64,000 nt of DNA, taken from Euzebyales bacterium (lineage in GTDB: Bacteria > Actinomycetota > Nitriliruptoria > Euzebyales > JAHELV01). The DNA lies in the NCBI GenBank assembly GCA_036374135.1, contig DASUUK010000043.1:1-64000 (forward strand), read 5' to 3'. The position numbers and the translations under genes were made by a program. The notes below the pieces were generated by a model that worked only from the letters and a program-made list of their open reading frames with translations, did no database searches and was not told the DNA's origin. Positions 16,205 to 22,498 of the stretch are shown piece by piece (position 1 is the stretch's first letter; each line of letters starts with the position of its first letter).

Positions 16205-16645
16205 TCAGCCTGCTCCCGGATCGGGACCGGGATCACCGCCGGCGGCACAGACGGCCAACCGCGCCAGGTAGTGGACCCAGCCCACCCGGTGCATGTCCGC
16301 GTGGTCGGCGGGCATGTCGCGATGGGTCAGCCGGATCAGCGTACCGTCGCCGTCGTCCTCGAGGTCGATCTCGACGACGGTCGAGCCGGGCGGCAGGTCG
16401 GGCAGGTCGATCCAGCCCCAGGTGAACACGACCCGCTTGTGGGGCACGAGTTCGACGAACTGACCCCGCGCACACATGCCGTTGCCCATGCGCACCCGGA
16501 ACAGTCCCCCCGGGTGTGCATCGATCGTGGCCTCCTCACCCTGCCACCGCGCCCACCGCTCGGAGTCGGTCAGGTACGCGTAGACGGCAGGCGGCGCGGC
16601 GTCGACGTGACGCTCGACCACCAGCGGCGACGGTTCAGCGGCCAT
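16205..16645 (-). CDS. SRPBCC (AHSA1-like) protein, ArsR partner
   Basis: 146 residues from ATG 16645. It has the START/Bet v1-like pattern of activator-of-Hsp90 homologues: VERHVDAAPPAVYAYLTDSE near the N-terminus, GQFVELVPHKRVVFTWGW in the middle and the helix-forming DMHRVGWVHYLARL at the end. Such small domains bind hydrophobic ligands; the reaction, if any, is unknown. The start overlaps the end of the ArsR gene by 11 bases, so the two are co-translated. It is a paralogue of 18546-19025, which has the same ArsR neighbour. Confidence 0.9.
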   Translation of the reverse strand: MAAEPSPLVVERHVDAAPPAVYAYLTDSERWARWQGEEATIDAHPGGLFRVRMGNGMCARGQFVELVPHKRVVFTWGWIDLPDLPPGSTVVEIDLEDDGDGTLIRLTHRDMPADHADMHRVGWVHYLARLAVCAAGGDPGPDPGAG

Positions 16646-16958
16646 CTCGGTCCTCCGTGAGGTCGGCCTCGATCGCCCCGGCCAGATCGTCCAGCGTCTG
16701 ACGCCACATCTGCTCCAGCGCGGGTCGAAGCGGCCCGAGCCGGTCCTTGTCGGTGCGGTAGTACCGCCGGTTGCCCTCGCGCCTGACCGTCACGTAGCCG
16801 GCGTCCCGCAGCACGCCGAGGTGCTGGGAGACCGCGCCGAACGTGACGTCGAACCGGTCGGCGATGTCGCCGGCCGACAGTTCGCCGTCCCAGACGAGCC
16901 GCAGGATCTCACGACGTCGGGGTTCCGCGACGATCTGCCAGGCGTCCATACGCCGCAT
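16635..16958 (-). CDS. ArsR family transcriptional regulator
   Basis: 107 residues from ATG 16958, chosen because AAGGTGG lies six bases upstream; ATG 16949 (MDAWQIVAEP) is the alternative. The winged helix is clear: EPRRREILRLVWDGELSAGD, then FDVTFGAVSQHLGVLRDAGY and the wing VRREGNRRYYRTDK (about residues 10-75). No cysteine-rich metal site is present, so it is of the SRPBCC-associated class and not a metal sensor. It heads a two-gene operon with the SRPBCC gene at 16205 and is divergent from the SRPBCC gene at 17034 across 75 bp, which probably holds a shared operator. Confidence 0.92.
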   Translation of the reverse strand: MRRMDAWQIVAEPRRREILRLVWDGELSAGDIADRFDVTFGAVSQHLGVLRDAGYVTVRREGNRRYYRTDKDRLGPLRPALEQMWRQTLDDLAGAIEADLTEDRDGR

Positions 16959-17033
16959 TTTAGTCCACCTTGAAGCAGCGCAATCCATCCATTACATTAC
17001 CCTTCGCTAAAGTAGCTACAGGAGGATCTCCCC

Positions 17034-17447
17034 ATGGGTGACTACGCCGTCCGCATGCAGTTCGACATCGACGCCGAGCCCGAGGCGGTGATGGAGGCGC
17101 TGACGACGTCCGCGGGCGTCGAGGGCTGGTGGTCCCGCCCCGTCGACGGGGCGCCGGGCGAGGACGGTGGCGAGTTCCGCATCTCGTTCCCCGACGTTCC
17201 GCAGCCGTTCGCGTTCGCCGTCGAACGCGACGAGCGGAGCGTCGCGTGGCACACGCAGGCCTTCCCGCCGTGGTGGGCTGACACGACGATCCGGTGGCAG
17301 GTCGAGCAACCCGACGGCGTCGAGGGCACGCGACTGGTGTTCACGCATGAGGGCTTCGATCCCGCCAATCCCATCATCCCGGTCATCACGCCGGCCTGGG
17401 CACAGTTCATCTTCGGGCTGCAGGATCAGGTCGAGCAGCAGGCGTGA
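17034..17447 (+). CDS. SRPBCC domain protein
   Basis: 137 residues from ATG 17034, preceded by AGGAGGAT. The fold pattern is AHSA1-like: YAVRMQFDIDAEPEAVMEAL at the start, then GVEGWWSRPVDG and GTRLVFTHEGFDPANP before the C-terminal helix. It belongs to the actinobacterial group with a WWS motif after the first helix. The divergent ArsR gene at 16635-16958 probably controls it from the shared intergenic region, which contains GCTAAAGTAGC (a short inverted repeat) 20 bases upstream of the start. Ligand unknown. Confidence 0.88.
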   Translation: MGDYAVRMQFDIDAEPEAVMEALTTSAGVEGWWSRPVDGAPGEDGGEFRISFPDVPQPFAFAVERDERSVAWHTQAFPPWWADTTIRWQVEQPDGVEGTRLVFTHEGFDPANPIIPVITPAWAQFIFGLQDQVEQQA

Positions 17448-17605
17448 CGGTGTCCCGGCGACGTGGCTGGGTCGGTCGATGACCTCGGCGGTGGACGGCT
17501 GACAGGTGGGCGAGGGCCGTTGAGATGTGGGCATCCGACGCCCATGGCCCGGTGAGGCGACAGCAGCATGCTGGCCCCTGTCCACACCGAACAGGGAGCA
17601 CCGTC

Positions 17606-17758
17606 GTGTCGCACATCGAGTACCACGTCGCCACCGTCATGGCCGACCGCCGGCGCGAAGCTGACGCGGCGCGCCGGCCGGCCGTCGTCCGCCAGAAGCC
17701 GCGCTGGACAAGGAGCGGACCACTGCGCCGCGCCCGCCTCCGCCTGCGCCTGGCATGA
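17606..17758 (+). CDS. Small basic protein, first of a tandem pair
   Basis: 50 residues from GTG 17606 (AGGGAG eight bases upstream). The N-terminus VSHIEYHVATVMADRRREAD resembles that of the next gene, MSHFEYYAAAVMSDRLREAE, and both end in RLRLA after an Arg-rich tail and have exactly 51 codons. It therefore belongs to the actinobacterial class of very small proteins with an aromatic N-terminal helix and basic tail; no function is established. It is followed 12 bases later by a perfect 12-bp-stem terminator. The conservation between the copies, equal length and own terminators make both likely real. Confidence 0.72.
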   Translation: MSHIEYHVATVMADRRREADAARRPAVVRQKPRWTRSGPLRRARLRLRLA

Positions 17759-17770
17759 TCCCATCCCCCC

Positions 17771-17800
17771 GTGACCCCCTCCCCCACCGGAGGGGGTCAC
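17771..17800 (+). terminator. Intrinsic-type terminator hairpin after small gene 1
   Basis: GTGACCCCCTCC (17771-17782) pairs perfectly with GGAGGGGGTCAC (17789-17800) around the loop CCCACC. It starts 12 bases after the stop of the gene at 17606. No U-run follows, as is common in high-GC actinobacteria. Confidence 0.85.
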
Positions 17801-17987
17801 GCCGTCTGCGGCCCTCCGACCGCAGCGTCCGGGACGAGAGGGCGGCCACGTACCGCATCCTGATCACACGGGTGCCTGCCTACGGAGGTGGGCACATGGG
17901 CGCGTGATCTGGGCAACCGGCGCCCATGGCCGCCCGACCACGACACCTCAGTATGTGGACTGCCGCCACGACGAGGAGCCCACCGCC

Positions 17988-18140
17988 ATGTCACACTTCG
18001 AGTACTACGCAGCCGCCGTCATGTCCGACCGCCTGCGTGAGGCCGAGGGGGCCCGCCGCCGCGCCGCCGCCCGCCGCCCGCGCCCGTGGGCACGCCGCCG
18101 GCCACGGCTGGGACTTCGCCCCCGCCTTCGCCTGGCCTGA
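17988..18140 (+). CDS. Small basic protein, second of a tandem pair
   Basis: 50 residues from ATG 17988, with GAGGAG ten bases upstream. It is a paralogue of the gene at 17606: same length, same N-terminal pattern (SHFEYYAAAVMSDRLREAEG) and the same RLRLA end, with an Arg/Ala/Pro-rich tail. The leader regions are also related: both contain a CCGGCGCCCATGG- or CGACGCCCATGG-like stretch about 70 bases upstream. A separate hairpin terminator follows directly. So the whole unit, leader plus gene plus terminator, appears duplicated. Function unknown; the amphipathic helix with basic tail could contact nucleic acid or membrane. Confidence 0.75.
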   Translation: MSHFEYYAAAVMSDRLREAEGARRRAAARRPRPWARRRPRLGLRPRLRLA

Positions 18141-18142
18141 TC

Positions 18143-18172
18143 CGACGACCCCTCCCGGTTGAGGGGTCGTCG
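18143..18172 (+). terminator. Intrinsic-type terminator hairpin after small gene 2
   Basis: CGACGACCCCTC (18143-18154) pairs perfectly with GAGGGGTCGTCG (18161-18172) around the loop CCGGTT, directly after the stop at 18140. The architecture (12-bp stem, 6-base loop) equals that after the first copy although the sequence differs, which points to selection for termination. Confidence 0.85.
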
Positions 18173-18202
18173 CCGTCTGCGTCCATCTCGGAGTTTGCGT
18201 GA

Positions 18203-18208
18203 TATCTT
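18203..18208 (+). promoter_or_regulatory. -10 box of a leaderless arsR transcript
   Basis: TATCTT ends seven bases before the GTG at 18215, the distance expected if transcription starts at the first base of the start codon. The region GATATCTTAATT is the only AT-rich stretch here; no Shine-Dalgarno sequence precedes the gene. A flanking TTGCGTGA at 18195 and TTGCGTGA at 18211 form a direct repeat that could be the ArsR operator. Confidence 0.6.
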
Positions 18209-18214
18209 AATTGC

Positions 18215-18553
18215 GTGAGTGCTGAACCAGCTGACGTGGCGGCAGACGACATCGCACTGCGCGCGATCGCACATCCCGGTCGGCGACGCATGCTGCGGCT
18301 GGTGTGGGACGCCGAGCGGACATCGACCGATCTTGCCGAACGGACCGGCATGTCGCGCCCGGCGACGAGCCAGCACCTGCGGGTCCTGCGTGACGCGGAC
18401 CTCGTCGATGTGCGCGTCGACGGCAATCGCCGGTGGTACCGGGCCGATCGGCGGAGCCTCGCCCGCATCCGCGTGCTGATCGAGGCCTTCTGGGACGACC
18501 GGCTCGCTGCGCTGCAGGCCGCAGCCGAGGCGGAGGCGCAGCGCCGTGCCTGA
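18215..18553 (+). CDS. ArsR family transcriptional regulator
   Basis: 112 residues from GTG 18215. The winged helix shows AIAHPGRRRMLRLVWDAERT, then RTGMSRPATSQHLRVLRDAD and VRVDGNRRWYRADR; the C-terminal helix is IEAFWDDRLAALQAAAEAEA. It is a paralogue of the regulator at 16635 and, like it, sits directly before an SRPBCC gene, overlapping that gene by eight bases. No metal-binding cysteines are present. It probably represses its own operon (18215-19025 and perhaps 19498) through the direct repeats at the start codon. Confidence 0.92.
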   Translation: MSAEPADVAADDIALRAIAHPGRRRMLRLVWDAERTSTDLAERTGMSRPATSQHLRVLRDADLVDVRVDGNRRWYRADRRSLARIRVLIEAFWDDRLAALQAAAEAEAQRRA

Positions 18554-19025
18554 CGTCGTCGTGCGGCGCAACATCGCCGCGCCGCCGGAGATCGTGTTCG
18601 CGATGTTCACCGATCCGGCCTTGCTCGTCCGGTGGCTGGGTGACACGGCCGAGCTCGACCCGGTCCCCGGTGGGGTGTTCCGCTTCACGCTCGCCGACCA
18701 GGACGCGTGCCGCGGCCACTTCGTCGAGCTCGACCCGCCGAACCGTCTGGTCTTCACGTGGGGGTGGGAGCGCGCCGAGGCGATCCCCGTGCCGGCCGGG
18801 TCGACGGAGGTGACGGTCGAGCTGACCGCGACCGATCACGGCACCCACGTGACGCTGACCCACCGGGGCCTCGACGGCGACGCTGCGACGCTGCATTCCC
18901 ACGGCTGGGACCGGTTCCTCGCTCGGTTGCGCGCGGTCGTGGGTGGCGCCGAGCCGGGACCCGATCCGTGGCACGAGCAGCCGGACGACGTGCTGGCCAG
19001 GATTCCCAACGAACCATCGGCCTGA
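18546..19025 (+). CDS. SRPBCC (AHSA1-like) protein, ArsR partner
   Basis: 159 residues from GTG 18546. It aligns by eye with the protein at 16205: GHFVELDPPNRLVFTWGWER corresponds to GQFVELVPHKRVVFTWGW, and SHGWDRFLARLRAVVGG to RVGWVHYLARLAV; both end in a GPDP motif. The AHSA1 fold binds hydrophobic ligands; activity unknown. It overlaps the upstream arsR gene and is followed 38 bases later by another SRPBCC gene, so three genes may be one transcript. Confidence 0.9.
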   Translation: MPDVVVRRNIAAPPEIVFAMFTDPALLVRWLGDTAELDPVPGGVFRFTLADQDACRGHFVELDPPNRLVFTWGWERAEAIPVPAGSTEVTVELTATDHGTHVTLTHRGLDGDAATLHSHGWDRFLARLRAVVGGAEPGPDPWHEQPDDVLARIPNEPSA

Positions 19026-19063
19026 CGAACCACCCACGCAAGGGATCACACAGGAGCGCCCAG

Positions 19064-19498
19064 GTGGAGCTGTCCGCGACGCAGACGATCAACAAGCCGG
19101 CTGATGAGGTGTTCGCCTTCGTCGCCGACGCGACCAACAACCCCCGCTGGCAACGTGGCATGCGGCAATGCGCCTGGACATCGCCGCCACCGATCGGGGT
19201 GGGTTCCACCTACCGGCAGGAGGCGCGGTTCCTGGGACGCGATGTCGTGACCGAGTTCGAGGTCGTCGATCACGATCCGGGGCGCTCGATAACCATCCGG
19301 TCGACCAGTGGACCGTTCCCGATCCGCGTTCATCGGGCCGTGAAACCGGTCGACGCGTCCACGAGCCAGGTCTCTGCAGCGATCTCCGGTGATCCCGGCG
19401 GGTTCTTCCGGTTGGCCCGCCCTCTCGTCCAACGCCTCGCACAACGGTCGGTGACCGCCGACTACCGGCGCCTCAAGGCCCTGCTCGACTCCGCCTGA
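19064..19498 (+). CDS. SRPBCC / polyketide-cyclase-like protein
   Basis: 144 residues from GTG 19064 (GGAG seven bases upstream). It starts with VELSATQTINKPADEVFAFV, the typical N-terminus of polyketide cyclase/dehydrase-like lipid-binding proteins, and has the GSTYRQEARFLGRDV strand pair and a C-terminal helix ADYRRLKALLDS. Probable hydrophobic ligand binding in the cytosol; no catalytic residue can be identified. It is a different subfamily from the AHSA1-like gene just upstream, with which it is probably co-transcribed. Confidence 0.85.
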   Translation: MELSATQTINKPADEVFAFVADATNNPRWQRGMRQCAWTSPPPIGVGSTYRQEARFLGRDVVTEFEVVDHDPGRSITIRSTSGPFPIRVHRAVKPVDASTSQVSAAISGDPGGFFRLARPLVQRLAQRSVTADYRRLKALLDSA

Positions 19499-19622
19499 GT
19501 CGTCGGCGGGACCACCGTCGCCGATGATCTGGCAGATGCCGCGTGCTTCGAACCGTCGGCCGTCTGCGATGATGCAGGTGACAGCCGCACATGCGCGCCA
19601 CACGCCGAACCGGGAGATGGCG

Positions 19623-20093
19623 ATGCTGACCCTGTCGACCAGCGACATGCTGTGGTACATCGACCATGCGCTCGACGAGATGGTCGCGATCGTGATCGCT
19701 CTGGGCGACGACCTCGCCAACGCGCGCCCCGATCTGCCGGGCGCCAACTCGCCGTACGTCATCCTGACGCACTGCCTCGGTGTCATGGAGTACTGGGGTG
19801 GACGGATGATCGCCGGGCGGTCGATCGTCCGCGACCGCGCCGCGGAGTTCGTGGCGACGGGCGCCACGGCGGAGCTGGCACGGCGCGCCGTGGCCGCGCG
19901 CGACCAGCTCGAGGCCGACATCGCTGGCATGGATGCGACGGCACCACCGCCGGCGGCTCCGGACCCCGACGATACGGAACTGCCACTCGGCAGGACCCAG
20001 GGCGGCGTGCTGCTGCACATCTACGAGGAGCTGTCCCAGCACCTCGGGCACATGGAGATCACGCGCGACATCCTGCGCGCCCGTCTCTCATGA
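19623..20093 (+). CDS. DinB superfamily (DUF664-like) protein
   Basis: 156 residues from ATG 19623, six bases after GGGAG; ATG 19617 overlaps the ribosome-binding site and is less likely. A four-helix bundle with putative metal-binding histidines is suggested by WYIDHALDEMVAIVIALGDD, VILTHCLGVMEYWGG and YEELSQHLGHMEITRDIL. DinB-like bundles bind divalent metal; some are thiol-dependent transferases (mycothiol or bacillithiol), which in actinobacteria would mean mycothiol, but the activity here is unknown. Single gene. Confidence 0.85.
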   Translation: MLTLSTSDMLWYIDHALDEMVAIVIALGDDLANARPDLPGANSPYVILTHCLGVMEYWGGRMIAGRSIVRDRAAEFVATGATAELARRAVAARDQLEADIAGMDATAPPPAAPDPDDTELPLGRTQGGVLLHIYEELSQHLGHMEITRDILRARLS

Positions 20094-20180
20094 CCGTGTG
20101 ACCACGTTGCCGGGGCAATGCTCGCGCTCACACGACGTGTCAGAGGTAGCAGAGGAAACCATCGACGACAGTCGCGCCGC

Positions 20181-20576
20181 TCAGTCGCGGCGGCGCAGGG
20201 GGTGGTCGATGGGCGTCTCGACGATGACCAGCGGCAGGCCGTCGGGGTCGTGGACGACCGCTTCGACCAGTCCCCAGGGCCTGCGCTCCGGTGGTTCGGC
20301 GATCTCGACCCCCCGGCCCGCGAGTTCGTCGCATGCGGACGCCACGTCGGCAACCTGCAGCCACAACCGGACGCCGCCAGGAGCCGGTGGACGCGGGCCG
20401 CCCGGGGGCGTCTCCGTCAGCTCCAGGAAGCCACCGCCGAGGAAGTACACGATGCCGCGGTGCGGGGCGCTCCCCCACTCGCGGTAGCGCACCAGCCCGA
20501 CCTGCTGCTCGTAGAACGCGACCGACGCGTCGAGATCGGACGGTCGCAGCAGCACCCGCGAGGACAACACCTGCAT
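20181..20576 (-). CDS. VOC family protein
   Basis: 131 residues from ATG 20576. The sequence begins SSRVLLRPSDLDASVAFYEQ, the first VOC strand-helix unit, and closes with EAVVHDPDGLPLVIVETPID, which holds the metal-ligand-type EAV..DPDG..L motif. VOC enzymes include glyoxalases, dioxygenases and antibiotic-binding proteins; nothing points to a specific one. It is divergent from the LigD-type polymerase gene, and the intervening 109 bp contain a large hairpin. Confidence 0.9.
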   Translation of the reverse strand: MQVLSSRVLLRPSDLDASVAFYEQQVGLVRYREWGSAPHRGIVYFLGGGFLELTETPPGGPRPPAPGGVRLWLQVADVASACDELAGRGVEIAEPPERRPWGLVEAVVHDPDGLPLVIVETPIDHPLRRRD

Positions 20577-20601
20577 GGCGGTCACGCTACCCCGAGCGCG
20601 T

Positions 20602-20651
20602 CGGTTCGGACACGGGTGACACCAGCAGCGGTGTCGCTGGTGTCCGAACCG
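20602..20651. repeat. Long inverted repeat in a divergent promoter region
   Basis: CGGTTCGGACAC (20602-20613) pairs perfectly with GTGTCCGAACCG (20640-20651); inside, GACACC (20618-20623) pairs with GGTGTC (20630-20635) around AGCAGC. The structure lies between two divergent starts (20576 minus, 20686 plus), so it is not at the end of either gene. A double operator, a transcript leader hairpin or a repetitive element are possible. Confidence 0.8.
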
Positions 20652-20685
20652 TGGCGTCGCAGCGCCGGCGATGTCTGCCGGTACC

Positions 20686-21714
20686 ATGCGTGACGTGGCA
20701 GGGACCGCGCAGCAGCTGACGATCGACGGGCACGACGTCCGCGTGACCAGCGCAGACAAGGTCTTCTTCGGCGAGCGCGGTGAGACCAAGCGCGACCTGA
20801 TCGACCACTACGTCCGGCTGCGCGAGCCCGTGATGCGGGCACTGGGCGGACGTCCCGTCATGCTGCAGCGCTTCCCCGAGGGCGCCGGCGGCCCATCGTT
20901 CTTCCAGAAGCGGGTGCCGAAGAACGCGCCGGAGTGGCTGCACACGACGACGGTCACCACCGTCAACGGCACGCCGTCACGAGCGATGGTCGTCGCCGAC
21001 ATCGCCCACCTCGCGTGGGCGATCAACCTGGGGTGTCTGGGGTTCCATCCGTGGCCGTTCCTGGCGGACGATCCCGAGCACACCGACGAGCTGCGCATCG
21101 ACCTCGATCCGCAACCGGGCACCGGCTTCCCCGAGGCCGTCGCCGCTGCCCACGAGCTGCGCACGTTGTTGGGCGAGGTCGGCCTCACGGGGTGGCCCAA
21201 GACGACCGGGCGCCGCGGCCTGCACGTCTACGTCCGGCTCGAGCCGCGCTGGGACTCCTACGAGGTCCGTCACGCCGCCGTGGCGATCGCCCGCGAGCTG
21301 GAGCGCCGGCGTCCCGACCTGATCACCGCCGCCTGGTGGAAGGAGGAACGCGGCGAACGGGTGTTCGTGGACTACAACCAGAACGCCCCGCACAAGACGG
21401 TCTTCGGCGCCTGGTGCGTGCGCGACCGGGGCGGCGCGCAGGTATCGACGCCGGTGTTCTGGGACGAGCTCGACGACGTCGACCCCGACGAGTTGACGAT
21501 CGCCAGCCTGCCGGCACGCCTGGCCGACCGTGGCGACCCGTGGGCGGGCATTGGCGACACCGCCCAGTCACTCGACGGCCTGCTGGCGATGCACGAGCGC
21601 GACCGCGCCGCCGGCCTGATGGACGCGCCCTGGCCGCCGGTCTACCCCAAGCAGCCCGACGAGCCGCCACGGGTCGCGCCAAGCCGCGCCCGGTCCGACA
21701 CGACCGCCGGTTGA
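20686..21714 (+). CDS. Stand-alone LigD-type polymerase/primase
   Basis: 342 residues from ATG 20686; an in-frame ATG at 20671 is possible. The archaeo-eukaryotic primase-like LigD polymerase domain is complete: QRFPEGAGGPSFFQKRVPKN, the metal-binding ELRIDLDPQPGTGF (two aspartates), TTGRRGLHVYVRLEP with the conserved histidine, and GERVFVDYNQNAPHKTVFGA carrying the third catalytic aspartate. In LigD the domain adds ribonucleotides at DNA ends during Ku-dependent end joining; free-standing homologues in mycobacteria work in gap filling with other ligases. No ligase, nuclease domain or ku gene lies next to it. Confidence 0.92.
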   Translation: MRDVAGTAQQLTIDGHDVRVTSADKVFFGERGETKRDLIDHYVRLREPVMRALGGRPVMLQRFPEGAGGPSFFQKRVPKNAPEWLHTTTVTTVNGTPSRAMVVADIAHLAWAINLGCLGFHPWPFLADDPEHTDELRIDLDPQPGTGFPEAVAAAHELRTLLGEVGLTGWPKTTGRRGLHVYVRLEPRWDSYEVRHAAVAIARELERRRPDLITAAWWKEERGERVFVDYNQNAPHKTVFGAWCVRDRGGAQVSTPVFWDELDDVDPDELTIASLPARLADRGDPWAGIGDTAQSLDGLLAMHERDRAAGLMDAPWPPVYPKQPDEPPRVAPSRARSDTTAG

Positions 21715-21791
21715 CGACGGTCGACGGCGGCATCGCAGGCGACGCCGACCCACGGCACCGAGGACGTGGAGCACGGACCCCAGGTCGTGTA

Positions 21792-21805
21792 GCGTCAGCT
21801 GACGC
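21792..21805. promoter_or_regulatory. 14-bp perfect palindrome upstream of bioY
   Basis: GCGTCAGCTGACGC is self-complementary and ends 22 bases before the bioY GTG. In this position it would overlap the promoter or early transcript. It does not resemble the BioQ operator described in corynebacteria and mycobacteria (TGAAC-N3-GTTAC), so a biotin link is only positional. Confidence 0.45.
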
Positions 21806-21827
21806 AGTCATCGGACGGAGCCCCGCA

Positions 21828-22406
21828 GTGACCACCGCCACCCCCACGCTGGCCTGGCAGATCGCCCCACGCTCGCGGACGACGACGCTCATCGCCGTCG
21901 TCGCGGTCGCGGCGCTGACCGCGTTGGCGGCCCAGATCAGGATCCCGATCCCGGGGTCGCCCGTACCGATCACCGGTCAGACGTTCGCCGTGCTGCTCGG
22001 TGGTGCCGCGCTGGGGTGGCGCGCCGGTGCGGCCAGCCAGTTGCTGTACCTCGCACTCGGCGCGGTCGGGCTGCCGGTCTTCACCGAGGCGTCGGGCGGC
22101 ATCGACGTCCTCTACGGCGCGACCGCCGGCTACCTGGTCGGCTTCGTGTTCGCCGCCGCACTGACCGGATGGCTGGCCGAGCGACGCTGGGAGCGTCGTG
22201 TGCTGCCGGCACTGGCCACCTTCGGCGCCGGAAACCTGATCATCTACCTGCTCGGCGTGCCGTGGCTGATGGTCGTCACCGGATGGGGTCTGCAGGAGGC
22301 CGTGGTCAATGGCGCGCTGGTGTTCGTCGTCGGTGACCTCATCAAGATCGCGGCCGCGGCGGGACTGACGCCTGCGGCGTGGAAGCTGCTGGGTCGGCGG
22401 GACTGA
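21828..22406 (+). CDS. bioY: Biotin transporter substrate-binding membrane protein BioY
   Basis: 192 residues from GTG 21828. Six hydrophobic segments and the BioY pattern are present: AAQIRIPIPGSPVPITGQTF at residues 40-60, then VLLGGAALGWRAGAASQLLY, GATAGYLVGFVFAAALTGWL and the late YLLGVPWLMVVTGWGLQEAV. BioY is the S component of an ECF transporter and can take up biotin with or without the EcfAA'T module, none of which is encoded nearby. It is preceded by a 14-bp palindrome and followed 92 bases later by the aminotransferase gene. Confidence 0.95.
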   Translation: MTTATPTLAWQIAPRSRTTTLIAVVAVAALTALAAQIRIPIPGSPVPITGQTFAVLLGGAALGWRAGAASQLLYLALGAVGLPVFTEASGGIDVLYGATAGYLVGFVFAAALTGWLAERRWERRVLPALATFGAGNLIIYLLGVPWLMVVTGWGLQEAVVNGALVFVVGDLIKIAAAAGLTPAAWKLLGRRD

Positions 22407-22498
22407 CCCGGGGACATCGGGCGTGAGGGGTCACACGTGGTCGAGGGCAGCTGCGACACCGGACCGGCGCCGTTGACCGTGCCTCCCCGGAGGACGCC

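Noticed and set aside
15748-16425. Several overlapping frames of 166-246 codons around the SOS-type box
   Set aside because: Low-complexity Arg/Pro/Ser composition; only the frame at 15933 begins at the distance set by the promoter.
20602-20651. Transcription terminator
   Set aside because: It lies between two gene starts, not after a stop codon, so it is reported as an inverted repeat instead.
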